Of a DNA stretch of 64,000 bases, positions 11,866 through 23,685 are shown piece by piece (within the stretch, counting starts at the first letter, position 1; each line of letters opens with the position of its first letter). The position numbers and the translations under genes were made by a program. This stretch comes from Cocos nucifera (Eukaryota; Streptophyta; Magnoliopsida; Arecales; Arecaceae), in NCBI GenBank assembly GCA_006176705.1, contig QRFJ01005241.1, forward strand, positions 1 to 64,000. Reading direction: 5' to 3'. The notes below the pieces were generated by a model. It was not told the origin of the DNA, searched no databases, and was given only the letters and a program-made list of their open reading frames with translations.

Positions 11866-13030
11866 ATGGCTCCGCATTAAATAAAGAAGGCTGCTCGAGG
11901 TGCTATTGAAAGAACATCGAACCAACAGGAGGATGGTACTTCTTAACAAGTTGGTAACACCCTCAATAGGAAGGAGTCGTTGATCCTATCAGAAACATCT
12001 AGATAGAGCAGCAAGAACCTAACATAGCTCAATTAATGCAAACCCTAGTTGGAGTGATGTAGAGGCAGTAGCAGTTATTTGAACAGTAGCAAACACAGCG
12101 AGATACAGAACAACATCAACATCAACTCCAATAGCATGGCCATGGAGAGTAGCCTGTGCAATGAAACAATGTCGTAGAATTTAAAAAAGTTAGCTCCACC
12201 ATCTTTTAAGGAAACTATTGAACCCTTGAAAGCCAATAGTTGGATAATAGAGATGGAGAAAGTGTTTGCTATCAAGCAGTATTGTGATGAAGAAAAAAAT
12301 TAATTTATAGCTTATTTACTATAAGGTGAAGTGTTTAATTGGTGGCAGCGATTAGAATGCAAAGATGAATAAGATGGAGAACAACTCACTTGGAAGAGAT
12401 TCTGGATTGCATTCTATGATCAGTACCTTCCTTGGAGTTTGAGAACTCAGAAAGAATAGGAGTTTATTTATTTGAAGCAGAGTATGAATGTGGCTGAGTA
12501 TGAAGCTAAATTTATAGAGCAAGCTAAATTTGCTCTGAGATTAGTGGATGGTGAGTGAGAACGAGTTCATAAATTCGAGATGATGTTGAGGATTGAAATT
12601 CAAAAATAAGTGGTTCTATATGAGTTGACAACTTATGCGAATATGATAAATAAAGCACTAATAATTGAAAGAGAGGTCAATGAAAAATATGTAGAAAGAG
12701 AAAGAAATCGAAAGAAAAAAAATAGATCAGATGATTCCCATAGTCAGAATAACAAAAATACTAGAAGTTCGAATAAGAGATCAGCGAGTGACAACTCAAA
12801 ATCATCTAATAGTGTTAGATGTTCTAAGCATGGTAAAGCTCATGCTGATAGTGAATGTTGTTGGATCATCGATGATTGCTTTAAATATAGGATCGAAAAA
12901 TAGATGAGTGCCCATAGAATATTGAAAGTCAGTTTATCCTAATGGAAAATTTGAAACCCCAGACCCAAGGAAGGGTCTATGCTCTTATGCAACTAGATGT
13001 GCAGACTTCCGATGTAGTGGTAACATACTC
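11866..13030 (+). pseudogene. gag: Ty3/gypsy gag polyprotein, decayed, to start of protease
   Basis: Structural protein of a gypsy retrotransposon, which would form the cytoplasmic virus-like particle. One reading frame runs from ATG at 11866 to about 12903, interrupted only by nonsense codons. It contains the retrotransposon-gag pattern: FKKLAPPSFKETIEPLKA near 12180, an NWW-like FNWWQRL at about 12330, then FYDQYLP and an MNVAEYEAKF motif near 12480. A basic, serine/asparagine-rich tract follows (12700-12800), and then a damaged zinc-knuckle region beginning VRCSKHGKAHADSEC. After a frameshift, GRVYALMQLD near 12975 marks the approach to protease. Sequence beyond about 13030 is unrelated, so all of pol is gone. 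Confidence 0.8.
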
Positions 13031-13382
13031 TAAGGAAGGTTCATAAAATTAGTTAGACAAATCAATTGATTTTACTCATGAGATAAGTAACGATCTACCT
13101 TCTCTAGATTTTTTATTTATATAATACTATTTGGAATATCGAATAAGTTGTTAATTAATTTATATGTGATTTACGAATCTTATGAAGAATATATTTTGCA
13201 TGGAAATTGATATAAAAATTTGAATTAATATTTTTTATATTATTTAGTGATCCAAAATTATATTTGCATATTTTGATTTGATCATAAAATATGTGTTATT
13301 TTGTAAAAAAAAATTGATATGAATCAATTTTGGACTCTCAACCTAACTATGATTTTGAACCTTGCTAATTGAGGGTTATGCA
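13031..13382. other. Unassigned AT-rich spacer
   Basis: No ORF, repeat or RNA gene is recognised. The sequence lies between the truncated gypsy gag and the family D LTR D3 and may be decayed gypsy or flanking DNA. Confidence 0.4.
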
Positions 13383-15439
13383 TATTAGAATTTATGTCTC
13401 AAATTCAATTGTCTAGCTTATAGATGATTGAGATTATTCTTATAAATATATATGAATCATTCATTAATAAAAATTATTTAGCATATTTTATCATAAGATT
13501 GCATATCTTTTTAATCGAACTCTATTGTTATGATAAAAGTTCTTAGAATGACTTCTAATATGATAAAAGAGGAATTATCGTATAGTTCTTAAACTTATTT
13601 ATGATCAAATGATACATTATTAATAAGAACGATAATTATATCAAGTATAGATCATTGTATGCCATATGGGTTAGTTGTCCTCTTAACCAAGAAGTGTGTT
13701 GACACTAATATGGCATATAGGTGGGATATTGATCTGCACTGAATGTGATCATTCCCGAGCACTCTGCTGTCAAGAGTATTATCCAAGAGGATATGAGTAT
13801 AAATATTTTTATGATCTAAGATCACCATTGTGACTTGTAAGCAACTCATTATACTTTAGTACTGGACTATCTGAATTTTTAATTCAGTGATCGAAGGTTC
13901 TAGGAGCAGTCAAGTACTTGTTAAGTCGATTCGTGAGTCAAAATGGAATTGACCATTCTGAGTAAAATTAGAGAGAATATCTTAATATGTTTTAATTTAG
14001 CAAATCCTTAATCAAGCTAATCCTTATGAGGAGTCATAGAATAAAGTAGGTTGAGACACTATAAAGATTACTGATTAAGAGTTGATAGTAAACTCTAAAA
14101 TTTTCCTAAGCATTATTGATCACGAAGATGAATTATATGATAACCATATTCCAGTAGGTTATGAATATTATTTTGCTACATTATACTCTATCTGATCGTC
14201 AGGTACCATGACTACATGGTTACTTTGATTAGTATAGAAAGCTTGTTCCTATGCTATCGGCTTAGTGTTCGAATCTATAGGATCACACATACACATACAG
14301 ACATTTCGATTTGATCAAGTGGTTGATCAATAATTATAAATCATTAAAAGATTTAATTATTAATATAATTGATGATTAATCTAATATTATTAATTAAAAA
14401 ATAATTAATAATTAAATTATTAATTGACTTAATTTGATTAAGTTATGAGGATTAGATCAAGACTAATTGAATTAGATTCAATTAGGTCTGACCCGATTAG
14501 GTTATTAGATGATCTAATTGCTAAGGAAGATAAGATTTTGATTTGATCAGATCTTGAACTCAATTAATTCTTGATTTGATCAAGAGATTAAGATCCTAAT
14601 TAGATTAGGTTAACATATATTTGAGTTTGATCAAATAAGATTTGATTAAGAGCCAAATTGGATGAGAACCAAGAGTCCAATTGGACTGGACCTCTCCCTT
14701 ACACCAACCCTAGAAACCACCCCACATATCTCAATGCACAAATGGTTTGTCTGGATGCCAACCTCCTCTTGCCACCCACTCTTAGTTAGGTTAGGGTTTG
14801 GAAAAGTTTCAATTCAACAAGTTTTGGAAAATGATTTTGTTCCAATCTCCAGCTCTATGTTTCAGCCCTCTATATAAACAACCTTTTGTGAGACAAAGAA
14901 ACAATAGAATGTCTGAGAGGCTTTTGGGCATAAGAAAATCAGAGAGAAAGTATCTTGCTATGAGCTTTGGGGTGGGCATCCTTTGCGTGTGAGATCAAGA
15001 GGAACCTACTCCTCTTTGGGGTGAGAGGTTAGAATTTTATGAGAGAAATAAAAGAAGCCTATTCTCTTATAACAATCCCATCCTCTTCTTCCTTTTGTTC
15101 AGCCATTAATAGAGTCTTCGTAAGGAGATAACACTCCAGGAGCTGATGGATCAGGCTTCGCATGGATACCTTTAGAGGCCATTCGCGTGCGTGGCTGAAG
15201 CAATGAACAAAATCTACAAAGCTACGATCTTCTGCTTTGGATTCAGGTATGAGATTCGATCTTATATATTTTATATTTTTGATTTTATATGCATGATATT
15301 ATATCATAAGTCCTAGTATAGAGTGCTTGTAGATTAGATCTAATGCATGTTTAGATTAAAAGATTTTATCTAAAGTCTTCCGCTGCTAAATCTTCAAAAA
15401 AATTTTGAAAACCATGCATGAAACCCCCACGTTTTTCCA
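13383..15439 (+). mobile_element. Family D copia 5' LTR (D3) of element B
   Basis: It begins TATTAGAATTTATGTCTCAA (a decayed TG start) and ends TTTTTCCA, followed by a primer-binding site. The length is 2057 bp. Its sequence from 13560 to 14310 is the reverse complement equivalent of 8200-9100 in D1, which shows the same family in the opposite orientation. TATATAAA at 14871-14878 is the TATA box. A perfect 14-bp palindrome AGTCCAATTGGACT lies at 14673-14686. Confidence 0.85.
14871..14878 (+). promoter_or_regulatory. TATA box of LTR D3
   Basis: TATATAAA occurs at the position equivalent to the TATA-like sites of D1 (7361-7370) and D5 (40431-40438). The stretch before it is CT-rich and a likely transcribed region follows. 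Confidence 0.6.
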
Positions 15440-15441
15440 AC

Positions 15442-15455
15442 TGCGGTATCAAAGC
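15442..15455 (+). other. Primer-binding site of element B
   Basis: TGCGGTATCAAAGC is a diverged form of TGGTATCAGAGC (initiator tRNA-Met) starting 2 nt after the LTR end. It defines D3 as the 5' LTR and B as a plus-strand element. Confidence 0.65.
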
Positions 15456-15732
15456 ATTTGGTTCCTACTATGATATGATATGCATGCATAATTAATAAAA
15501 TCTGAATTTTATAAAGCATAAGATGTATATGATCTGATGTAGATATGATCTAAAATTTTAATCAGATTTGAAAGATGATTAAATTAGTTTATTTCCTTAT
15601 AACTTGGTATTTGGATTGGGTAAATCACCAAGCCATCCTATCATAAGAGGTAGTTGGGTTTAAAGGCCCTTTCATCCTATTTGATAGGTTTCTCTTATGA
15701 TGTTTAGGGGTGCCACTATGATTTTTCATGAA

Positions 15733-15737
15733 GAAGA
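15733..15737. repeat. Target-site duplication of D4, left copy
   Basis: GAAGA, identical to 19188-19192. Removing D4 joins CATGAAGAA to GAAATGTT in the leader of element B. Confidence 0.85.
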
Positions 15738-16983
15738 TGTTGAAAAATCATGCAGGATTTCATGTTGGAGCCACACAGCATGTCCGGACTCTACAATTTA
15801 TCCACACGAGGTCGCAACATAAATTGGAGGTTTGTCGAACAAAGATCCGCTTGAAATACTAGCTTCTTATGGATCCTTCCTAATGGTCGATCTGAAAAGT
15901 TTCTTCAGATCTCTTGGACATTCCAAGAGATGAAGATTAGGAGGAGGATTAAGGAAGAAGACCAACTCTTGAATCTCCCTAAAAGAAGAAAAAAAGGGCT
16001 TAAAGAAAAACCATTAAGAGAAGACCCATCTTCTCTTCAGGACATCAACCATTGATGTCCTAAATAGATCTCCATGCCTTGATAAGAGAAGACCTCTTTT
16101 ATAATTTTTCCATGCCCTTTCTCTTTTTCTCTCTGATTTTTTCTCATAAAAAAATCTCTTAAAAGATGAAGAAGAAAAACCCAAAAAGAAACCATAGAGA
16201 AGACTAATCTTCTCATCCTTTTCTCTGATCAGGACATGAATAATTCATATCTTAGAGAGACCACCATGGCCAACAACTTGGAGCACCAATCCTCCCATGC
16301 CCTTTCCCTTCCTCTCTCTATTTTTGTGTGGAAAAATCTTACAAAAGATGGAAAAGAAAAGGCTCTCAAAAAAATCCAAAGAGAAGACCTTCTTCTCTCA
16401 TTAGGACATGATCATGTCCAAAAGAAACCCACACGTCCTACAAACAAGGTGCCCAATTTCCTCATGCCCTATCTCTCTTACTTTTAGATTTTTGTGTGGA
16501 ATGTCAAGGTATTCATATGCCAACTATTTCTTAGAAGGAGGCATCCCCTTTTTTTTTATAGGAAGACTAGGTCAAAACCTAGTCAAATAAGGAGTCTTGG
16601 TGGCATCCAACTCTTGGATGCCAACCCATTCCTCTTGAGCATGGAGAACTAGGAAATCATGCCCAATAAAAAAGGAAAGAGGGTGCACAAAAGGTCGGGT
16701 GTGGTATAAAATTCCACAAGAAGAGAAAGGTGTTTTGAAATTTTGAGACTTTATCAAATAGAGTTCAATTCAAAACCAATTGCCAAATTTGACCAAGTCA
16801 AATTAAACTCCAAAACAAAAAATAGTGGAGCATGAAATCCAATAGATTGGTGTGAGAAAACTCATGCCAATAAGAGAAAAAAATGGCATGGGGATTGTCT
16901 TCTTAGGTGCAAGGGAAATAAAAGAAGTTTTAGTCTAACTAGGACTCTTCTATTAAGACCAAGTCAAACCTAAAATTCAAATT

Positions 16984-17879
16984 TGTTGGGGATAAACCCC
17001 ACTCCTACCGAACTTTGGACTGGTGCTTGGTCGAGAAGGATTCTCGATCATGGAAGAGCTTCAACCGTGACTTCGCTTGTCCCTGGGTTGACCAACCTTT
17101 AGTATAACTACCGATCTTTGGGACTGCTTAGACAAACTTTCTTTGAACTTCTCCTCTAGACGAACTTCTCCTTCAGTCGAACTTCCTCCAGACTTCTCTT
17201 TGAATCAAACTTCCTCTGAACTTCTCCACCAAAGAAACTTCCTTCGGACTTCTCCTCCAAATGAACTTCCTTCGGATTTCTCCTCCAGACGGACTTCTCC
17301 TTCAATCGAACTTCCTCCGAACTTCTCCTCCAGACAGACTTCTTCTTTAGCTGAATTTCCTCCGGACTTGTCCTTCAGATGAACTCTCTCTCTAGATGGA
17401 TTTCTCCATCAGTCAAACTCCCTTCGAATTCTATCCAATTGTCTTAAGGGCTTCTTCCAGTCGAACTTTTTTCGCTACTAATAGCGATTCAGTCTAAACT
17501 TCAGTAATTAAATCTCAACCGCCTGCATGTCATGACAATGGACACATCAGGACAACAGACACTATCCTTTGTAATAAATCCCACATGGCTTGAATGACCC
17601 ACTACTCAGTAGTTGCGGCTGTCACCATCAGTTTATTATAAGCTCCGTCAAGGGATCCTCTAGATTCATTTTCTTCAAGCTCACTCCTCCATCTCAAAAC
17701 TCTGCTACCTTCTCTGCTGAGCATTCCATTTCTGTTGGCCAGAAGAGCTGACTTAACCATCGAAAGGTCTTGTCAGAGCCACCCTTCCTCCAGTTTGGAC
17801 TTCTTTTGCAGGTTCCGATGGCGACCTCGACTTCTCCAGCTCCAGTTAGTTCCGACGTCAATCAGATTCTACACTAACA
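16984..17879 (+). mobile_element. Solo LTR (F), probably Ty3/gypsy, nested in D4
   Basis: 896 bp beginning TGTTGGGGATAAACCCC and ending CACTAACA, with perfect 5-bp duplications AAATT at 16979-16983 and 17880-17884. It is clearly less AT-rich than its surroundings. The plus orientation is inferred from a TTATAAG element near 17637 followed by a CT-rich region and a GC-rich U5-like tail (GGCGACCTCGACTTCTCCAG). The superfamily is an inference from LTR style, because no internal domain remains. U3 contains a minisatellite. Confidence 0.9.
17135..17425. repeat. Degenerate minisatellite in U3 of solo LTR F
   Basis: CTTC-CTCC-GA words recur throughout, for example CTTCCTCCGAACTTCTCC and CTTCTCCTCCAGACGAA, with a best period near 45 bp (15 codons when translated). 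An open frame across it (17143-17382) reads as repeats of FSSRRTSPSIELPPN. This is a by-product of the repeat, not evidence of a protein. Confidence 0.75.
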
Positions 17880-19192
17880 AAATTCTTTTAAATTAAGATT
17901 TATGCAACCTAATTAAGAATGATTCTAATCCAACTAGGGTCTAATTAGATTAAATTAAATTATATTTAAATCTAATTTAAATCCTAACTCAATTAAAAAT
18001 TAGGTGCACTCAAGTCCTAATCAAATAAAGAATTGTTCTTTCTTGTAATTGGCTTATCTGATAAACTAATTAGACTTGACCAAGTCCAAACTAATTCTAA
18101 TTAAATCTAATTCAATTAGACTCGATCTTAGCCTAGTTGCTCAATCAAATTAAGCTAATTAGTAATTCAATTGCTAATAGATCCTCCTGCAATACTTATA
18201 CTTAATCGATTATCAGTTATATTGATGATTCGATCACTGAACGACTCTCAATCATTATCAATCATCCAATCAGGTAGAAATCTCTTATGTGTATGATCCC
18301 ATAGGCTTGAACCTAAGATGGTAGCACAAGAATCAATTTCTATATCAATTAAAATGATCATCTAGCAATGCTATCCGATATTTGGATAGGTTGAATGTAT
18401 GCAAAGCAATATTCTTAGAACCCTGGCCTATGGTTATCATATAATTCATCTCTTTGACCTTTATGCTTAGGATGACTATGAGTTTCCTATCAACACTTAA
18501 AATAGTTCATCCATATTATGTTTCAAAATTTTGCAAATCCCGTGACTCCTCACGAGGATTACTCAGGCCTAGATTTTGCTAAATTAAAACACGGTGAGAC
18601 ATTCACTTCTGAAGTTAATCAGGAGTGGTTAATCTCATCTTGACTCATATATTGATTCTACAAGTACTTGATTGTACTTAGAAATCTTTCATCACTGTAT
18701 TAGAAATATAAGTAGTCCGACACTAAAGTACAGTGAGTTGCTTGTAAGTTACTATGATGATCTTAGATCGGAGGGACACTTATATCCATTGGCCTTTACT
18801 AGCTACTCTTGATAGTAGAGTGCTACATTGGTCATGTTCAGTATAAATGTACTCCTACATCCTACCTATATGCCATATCAGTGTCTCCATACCACTTGGT
18901 TATGGGGACAACAATACATATGGCATACAACAATCTATACTTGATAGATTATCATCCTAATTAATAACCAATCATTTGGTCATGAACTAATTTAAGAATC
19001 ATCCAATAAATTTTCTTTTATCGATTGAGTATAGTTCTAAGGACTTTATTATAACATAGGAGTTTATTTAAGAAAGATAGTCTTTTTATGAGGAATAAGC
19101 TAAATAACTATTATTATTTAATAATTCATATACTAATTTCAATCATCTACAACTTAGATGATTGACTTTAGGATATATTTTCTAATAGAAGA

Positions 19193-20903
19193 AATGTTAA
19201 AGGATCAAAACTTATTTTTCAACAAAATTCTAGATCTACGAAACCCTAGGATTGATTGTATTTGAGATAAAAGTTGCATGAAAAGATGAATTTAATCATT
19301 AAGGATAAAATCTGAAATCATAAATATATTTAGATGAGATTTAAAATTAATTTATGATTTATTTTATTAAATTTTATATAAAAATCAAAAAGTTTGCAAA
19401 TCTATAATAGTTGCTGACATGCTTGTAGAGGTTGACTGTTGTCTTGTTCGAGTCGACCCTAGTCCCTGGAGGTCGACCCTTTTTTTGAAGGGGTGGACCT
19501 AGTTACTGTAGATAAAATTTTTTTAGCTCTATTTTGTCATAGAGGTCGACCTATGAGTCGACCTGCTATATGGAGTCGACTCCAATTAGGGAGGGGTCGA
19601 CCCCAATTATAGAATAGAATATTTTTACATAAAATGAATGTAAAACTATTTTATAAATTGAAAATATTTCAATGTTCATAAGCTTAATTAAGAATTAAGC
19701 TATGAAATCAAGAGATCTAGATAGGAGAATCAAAGATCTAAAGGCCATGTTCATAAACCTTAGGATTATGGAATTAGCTCAGATCAAGCTCCATTAATTA
19801 TGTTAGACCTAGAGGCAAAAATCATATAAATAATGAACTAAGTAGTTGATCAAATCCAATTAATTGTTAATTTAGATTAGATCAATTCTTCTCTTGATCA
19901 ATTCTTAATAGTTGTAGTTGACCAAGTCCATGTCTCTACTAAATAGATCTTGATTATGGCTTAGTGGTCGAGCTCAAATTATTACGTGGATTGAATCGAA
20001 ACTAATTAACCGGATGGTGTCTAAGGTAAGTTGGGCAGTTTTGATTGGTGATTTTTAATTAGGAGCTACTCACAATGATGAGTCTTTGACGAGTTAATGG
20101 CATGTCCCTCCTACTAATCTTACTTACCCGACCATCCTGGTTGATTGTATTTTGATTAGATTACTTAATAAATTCAAGTTGACTCATGTCATTAAGGTTG
20201 ATCAGTGTGATTGATTTAAGTGACAATCAACCAGCTTAGTCAATAGTCCTCTTAAAACTTGGTGAAGTTAGTGGAAGGATTGGTGACTATGGTTGATTTT
20301 TTTCTTCTTCTCTAAACTCATAATAAATTCTCTAAATTATTAGGTTCATAAAATAAAATTGTTATGGGGATAACAAGATCATAGCCTCCCATTAAGTTGG
20401 GTGATAATGGGTCCATTAGTTTGATGATCATTAGAGGTCGAAAGATCATGTGCTCATCTGCTATTGGAATTATCATTCATAATATAATAACTTAGCTGTA
20501 TCTCTCCAATAGATGGTTGGGTTGGCTGGCTAAAGTCAAGCTTAATCATTTGTTTGTTGGATATACTCAGTTGGTCATCTTAATGGTTGGATCTAACTAG
20601 ACCTTATAGATAAAATAAAGTCAATTAAAAAGGCTTCTGAGGTAAAATCTATTACTAGAAGTTGTTTGGAGAAACAATTATTTAAGAATCTACCTATTGA
20701 TGCATATGGATGGGCCTGCCCAAATCGGGCTCATATATATTCGATGTGGATTCTAGTATCCGCTAAAAAATTAAGGTAATTTCTTGAATTAAAGGTGGAG
20801 GCTACCAATTCGTATAAAATAGTGGAATAACCTTTAGGTTAAAGTCCATGTCTTTAGAATTAAATGATTCATAAACTATAAGGCTCTCATTTTTCTTTTA
20901 GAT
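19193..20903 (+). mobile_element. Element B leader, second part
   Basis: Non-coding leader up to the gag start. It holds an array of six GTCGAC words (about 19455-19605), a tRNA-A-box-like TGGCTTAGTGG near 19951, and the conserved ~110-bp block (20018-20129) shared with family A leaders. Just before gag is a pyrimidine tract TTTTTCTTTTAG (20890-20901). Confidence 0.7.
20026..20901 (+). other. Candidate leader intron of element B
   Basis: The donor AAG/GTAAGT (GT at 20026) matches the plant consensus. An acceptor-like TTTTTCTTTTAG ends at 20901, 2 nt before the gag ATG. The 876-nt size and placement parallel the 789-nt candidates in A2 and A3. The call is inferred from sequence only. Confidence 0.4.
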
Positions 20904-21770
20904 ATGGCCAATTCTTTGTCTCTAAAATTATTATTGGATATTGAAAAGCTAATAGGACCCAATTTTGATATTTGGTATCGAAAGCTCAAGATCATCTTGG
21001 AGCATGAGCAAATCCTTTATGTGATAATGGATCTGGCACCTAAGGAGTCCATACCGAACATGCATGGTATGATTTGAGACACTTATCAGAAGTGGCTCAA
21101 TGATTGAACTACTATTCATTGTATAATGTAGGCTGCCATGAGCAATGAATTCAATCACAAATTTGAGGATGCTTAACCAAATGACATGTTACAAGTGTTG
21201 CATGAATCTTTTGGCACACCTGATAATGTTGAGAAACACAAGACTAGTTGTGCCATTTTTAATGCCAGGATGGAGGAGGGGGCATAGGTCACAAATTATG
21301 TATTATATAAGATCGAGATAATCAAGCACTTGAGCAAACTCTGGTTTTTCTTGTAGGAGCAGCTTGGAAAAGATATGACACTAAATTCATTATCCAAATC
21401 CTATCTTCCTTTTCTCAATCATTATAAAATGATGAAGCCTATAGTGAACTGCCATGGTCTACTGGGGTTGCTACAGACTTTTGAAAAGGATCACTAGCTT
21501 CAAAAGAAGATGATGAATTTAATGGGAGGATCTTCTTCTGGTTATCGACCCTTTGGAAAAGGAAAAAAGAAAAAGAACAAGAACAAGAAGGTGCAGAGTG
21601 CTATGATATCTAAGCTAGGTCAGACCAAGGAGCCCATGTTCGATCAGAGTCAGGACAAATATTTCTATTGTAAGAAGTAGGGGCACTAGAAGAGAAACCA
21701 TCCTCTATATATTACCTTACTGGACTCAAACAAGCCAAATAAGAGAAAGAAGCAAGTTGTTGCTGGATAA
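20904..21770 (+). pseudogene. gag: Copia gag, element B (family D)
   Basis: Capsid/nucleocapsid part of a Ty1/copia polyprotein of the UBN2-gag type. Translation from ATG 20904 opens with MANSLSLKLLLDIEKL. It continues with the WY-K, KWLND and FGTPDN-VEKHKTS patterns usual for these gags, and a lysine-rich GKKKKNKNKK tract near 21560. The zinc knuckle near 21663-21700 reads FYCKK-GH-KRNHP: two tryptophan/glutamine codons are now stops and the last cysteine is histidine. About six in-frame stops (for example near 21077 and 21108) rule out function. D4 lies in its leader, not in the gene. Confidence 0.88.
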
Positions 21771-23685
21771 GATATTTATATGATAATGCTTTATAATTTT
21801 TTTATTTATGATTCTACTAATTGGGTATTAGATACCGATAGTCCTATTAATATTTACAATTCATTGTAGGGACTTTAGGTCAGTAGAAAATTTAGAGAAG
21901 GCAAAAGATTTCTGAATATTGGAGATGGAAGATCAGTTTTAGTTCTAACTTTAGGAATCATTAAGCTTGTATTCAAATCAAATATCATTATTCTTAGTTA
22001 CCATTATTTTTATCCTAATTTCTTATTGAATGTTATTTCTATATGCCAATTGACCATGAATAATTATGAATTTTCAATAAAAAAAGGTCATTGTGATGTC
22101 ATTATGAATGATATTACTATGATGCATGACTAAATAAATAATGGTATGTACTTATTATCATAGCTTGATAGTGTAGTGTACATGTCCAGCAAATGCTCTA
22201 GAGCAAACGATATCTCAGATATCTATCTTTGGCACTGTAGGCTATATCATATTAATAAGAATAGGATAAATAAGTAAGATCAAAAGGATATCCTCAAAGT
22301 CAGTGATTGTAAAACACTACAAACTTGTAAGTCTTGTCTGCTTGAAAAATGATCAAGTCATCTTTTACTGAAAAAGGTAAATGAGCTAGTGAGCTTCTGG
22401 GTCTCATACATACTAATGTATGTGGACCTATGAATATAAGTGCTAGAGGTGGATTTGACTACTTCATTAAATTTATGGATGACCTATCTAGGTATGGATA
22501 CGTCTACCTTATGAAGAATAAATCTAAGTCATTTGAAATGTTCAAATGATTCTGTACTAAGATAAAGAAACAAACTAGTAAGAATATTAAAATTTTTTGA
22601 TCAGACCAAGGAGGTGATACCTTATTGATCAGTTTTTAACATATCTGAAAGAGAATAGGATTCTCTTCTAATAGAACCCTCCTGAAATATCATAGCTCAA
22701 TAGTGTGTCCAAAAGGAGGAGTCGAATCTTATTGGATAAATTTGATTCATGATGGATTTTGCTGGTCTACCGATCTTTTTTTACTGATATACACTAGAGT
22801 CAGCTAGTTACTTACTGAATAAGGTTCCAAGTAAGTCTGTAAGTAAAACACCATATGAGATATAGACTGGACGTAAGCTGGTACTCTCATATCTTAGGAT
22901 CTAGGATTGTCTAGCTTATGTCAAATGTTTGAAAACAGACAAGCTTGGATCAAGGTCTAAAAGATGTCTATTTGTAGGGTATTCTAAATAGACAAAAGGA
23001 TATTACTTCTACTATGCTGAAGAATAAAAGTTGTTTATCAGCAATAGAGCAATCTTTTTAAAAAAAAATTTCTCGATGAAGGAATTAATACCTCCTAAGT
23101 TAAACTTGAGAAAGTTCGACAAGCAAAAGAACCAACACTAGTGTTTGAACTTGAACTAGATTTGATATGATCAAAACTAGAATCTAGTGTAGAGCTACCC
23201 TTAAGATGATTTGATAGAGTGCCGCATCAGCAAGATAGATACTATGATTTCTTGGTCTGGAATGAAGATTCTATTGAACTCGATGAGAATGATGAAAATC
23301 CAATCACCTATATAGATGAAATACAGAGATCTAATTTTGAGAAATGGTTGGAAGCAATAAGATCCAAAATAGAGTCCATAAAGGTCAATAATGTATGGAT
23401 ATTAGTTGATCCACCTGAAGGGATAAATCCCATAGGATATAAGTAGGTCTTCAAAAGAAAATGAAGTGCAGTCGACAAGATGGAGACCTATAAAGTTTGT
23501 TTGGTTGCCAAGAGGTATCGTCGGCATTATGGTATTGACTATGATGAGAAGTTTTCTTGTGGCATTGCTGAAATTCATTCGGATCATGCTTGTGATAGCT
23601 GTACATCTAGACTATGAGATTTGTTAAATGGATGTGGAAATAACCTTCCTAAATAGAGAGCTAGAAGAAGAGATGTATATGATGC
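21771..23685 (+). pseudogene. pol: Copia pol (protease, integrase, start of RT), element B
   Basis: Decayed pol. The protease active site reads VLDTDSP near 21827 (DTG/DSG expected). The pre-integrase motif YLWHCRLYHINKNRI lies near 22225. In integrase the first catalytic aspartate is changed: HTN replaces HTD near 22404, a G-to-A change. SDQGGD follows near 22600. The RT start is readable at 23219-23446 (HQQDRYYDFLV...EKWLEAIRSKIESI...LVDPPEGINPIG). Coding is interrupted by the A2 insertion within the RT motif that follows the catalytic QMDVK region; the same gene resumes at 37494. Many stops and several frameshifts are present. Confidence 0.85.
23681..23685. repeat. Target-site duplication of A2, left copy
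   Basis: GATGC, against GATAT at 37489-37493 on the other side. The two mismatches are both transitions. Joining the flanks restores an uninterrupted RT reading (…MYM-QPEGFT…), which confirms A2 as an insertion into B. Confidence 0.8.

Larger units (their letters stand above)
15440..15737 (+). mobile_element. Element B leader, first part
   Basis: Non-coding leader following the primer-binding site, interrupted at 15737 by the solo LTR D4. It contains the conserved hairpin CCTAT/ATAGG (15676-15688) followed by CTTATGATG, the counterpart of the CCCAT/ATGGG hairpin in family A leaders. Confidence 0.7.
15738..19187 (-). mobile_element. Solo family D LTR (D4), split by a second solo LTR
   Basis: A family D LTR on the minus strand (start TATTAGAAAATATATCC at 19187, end complementary to TGTTGAAAAATC at 15738). 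It is flanked on both sides by GAAGA (15733-15737 and 19188-19192), a perfect 5-bp target duplication. The flanks are otherwise continuous element B leader, so D4 inserted there and then lost its internal domain by LTR-LTR recombination. Without the nested F insertion and its duplicated 5 bp it is about 2.55 kb long. A U3 hairpin (arms TGGCATCCAA and TTGGATGCCA, 3-nt loop) lies at about 16600-16624. Confidence 0.92.

Noticed and set aside
17143..17382. Open frame with repeated SPSIELPP units
   Set aside because: It is explained by the 45-bp minisatellite in an LTR U3; no start context or homology.
19455..19605. CRISPR-like spaced repeats (GTCGAC)
   Set aside because: Repeats are 6-8 bp with irregular spacing in a plant retrotransposon leader; no cas genes and no repeat of proper length.
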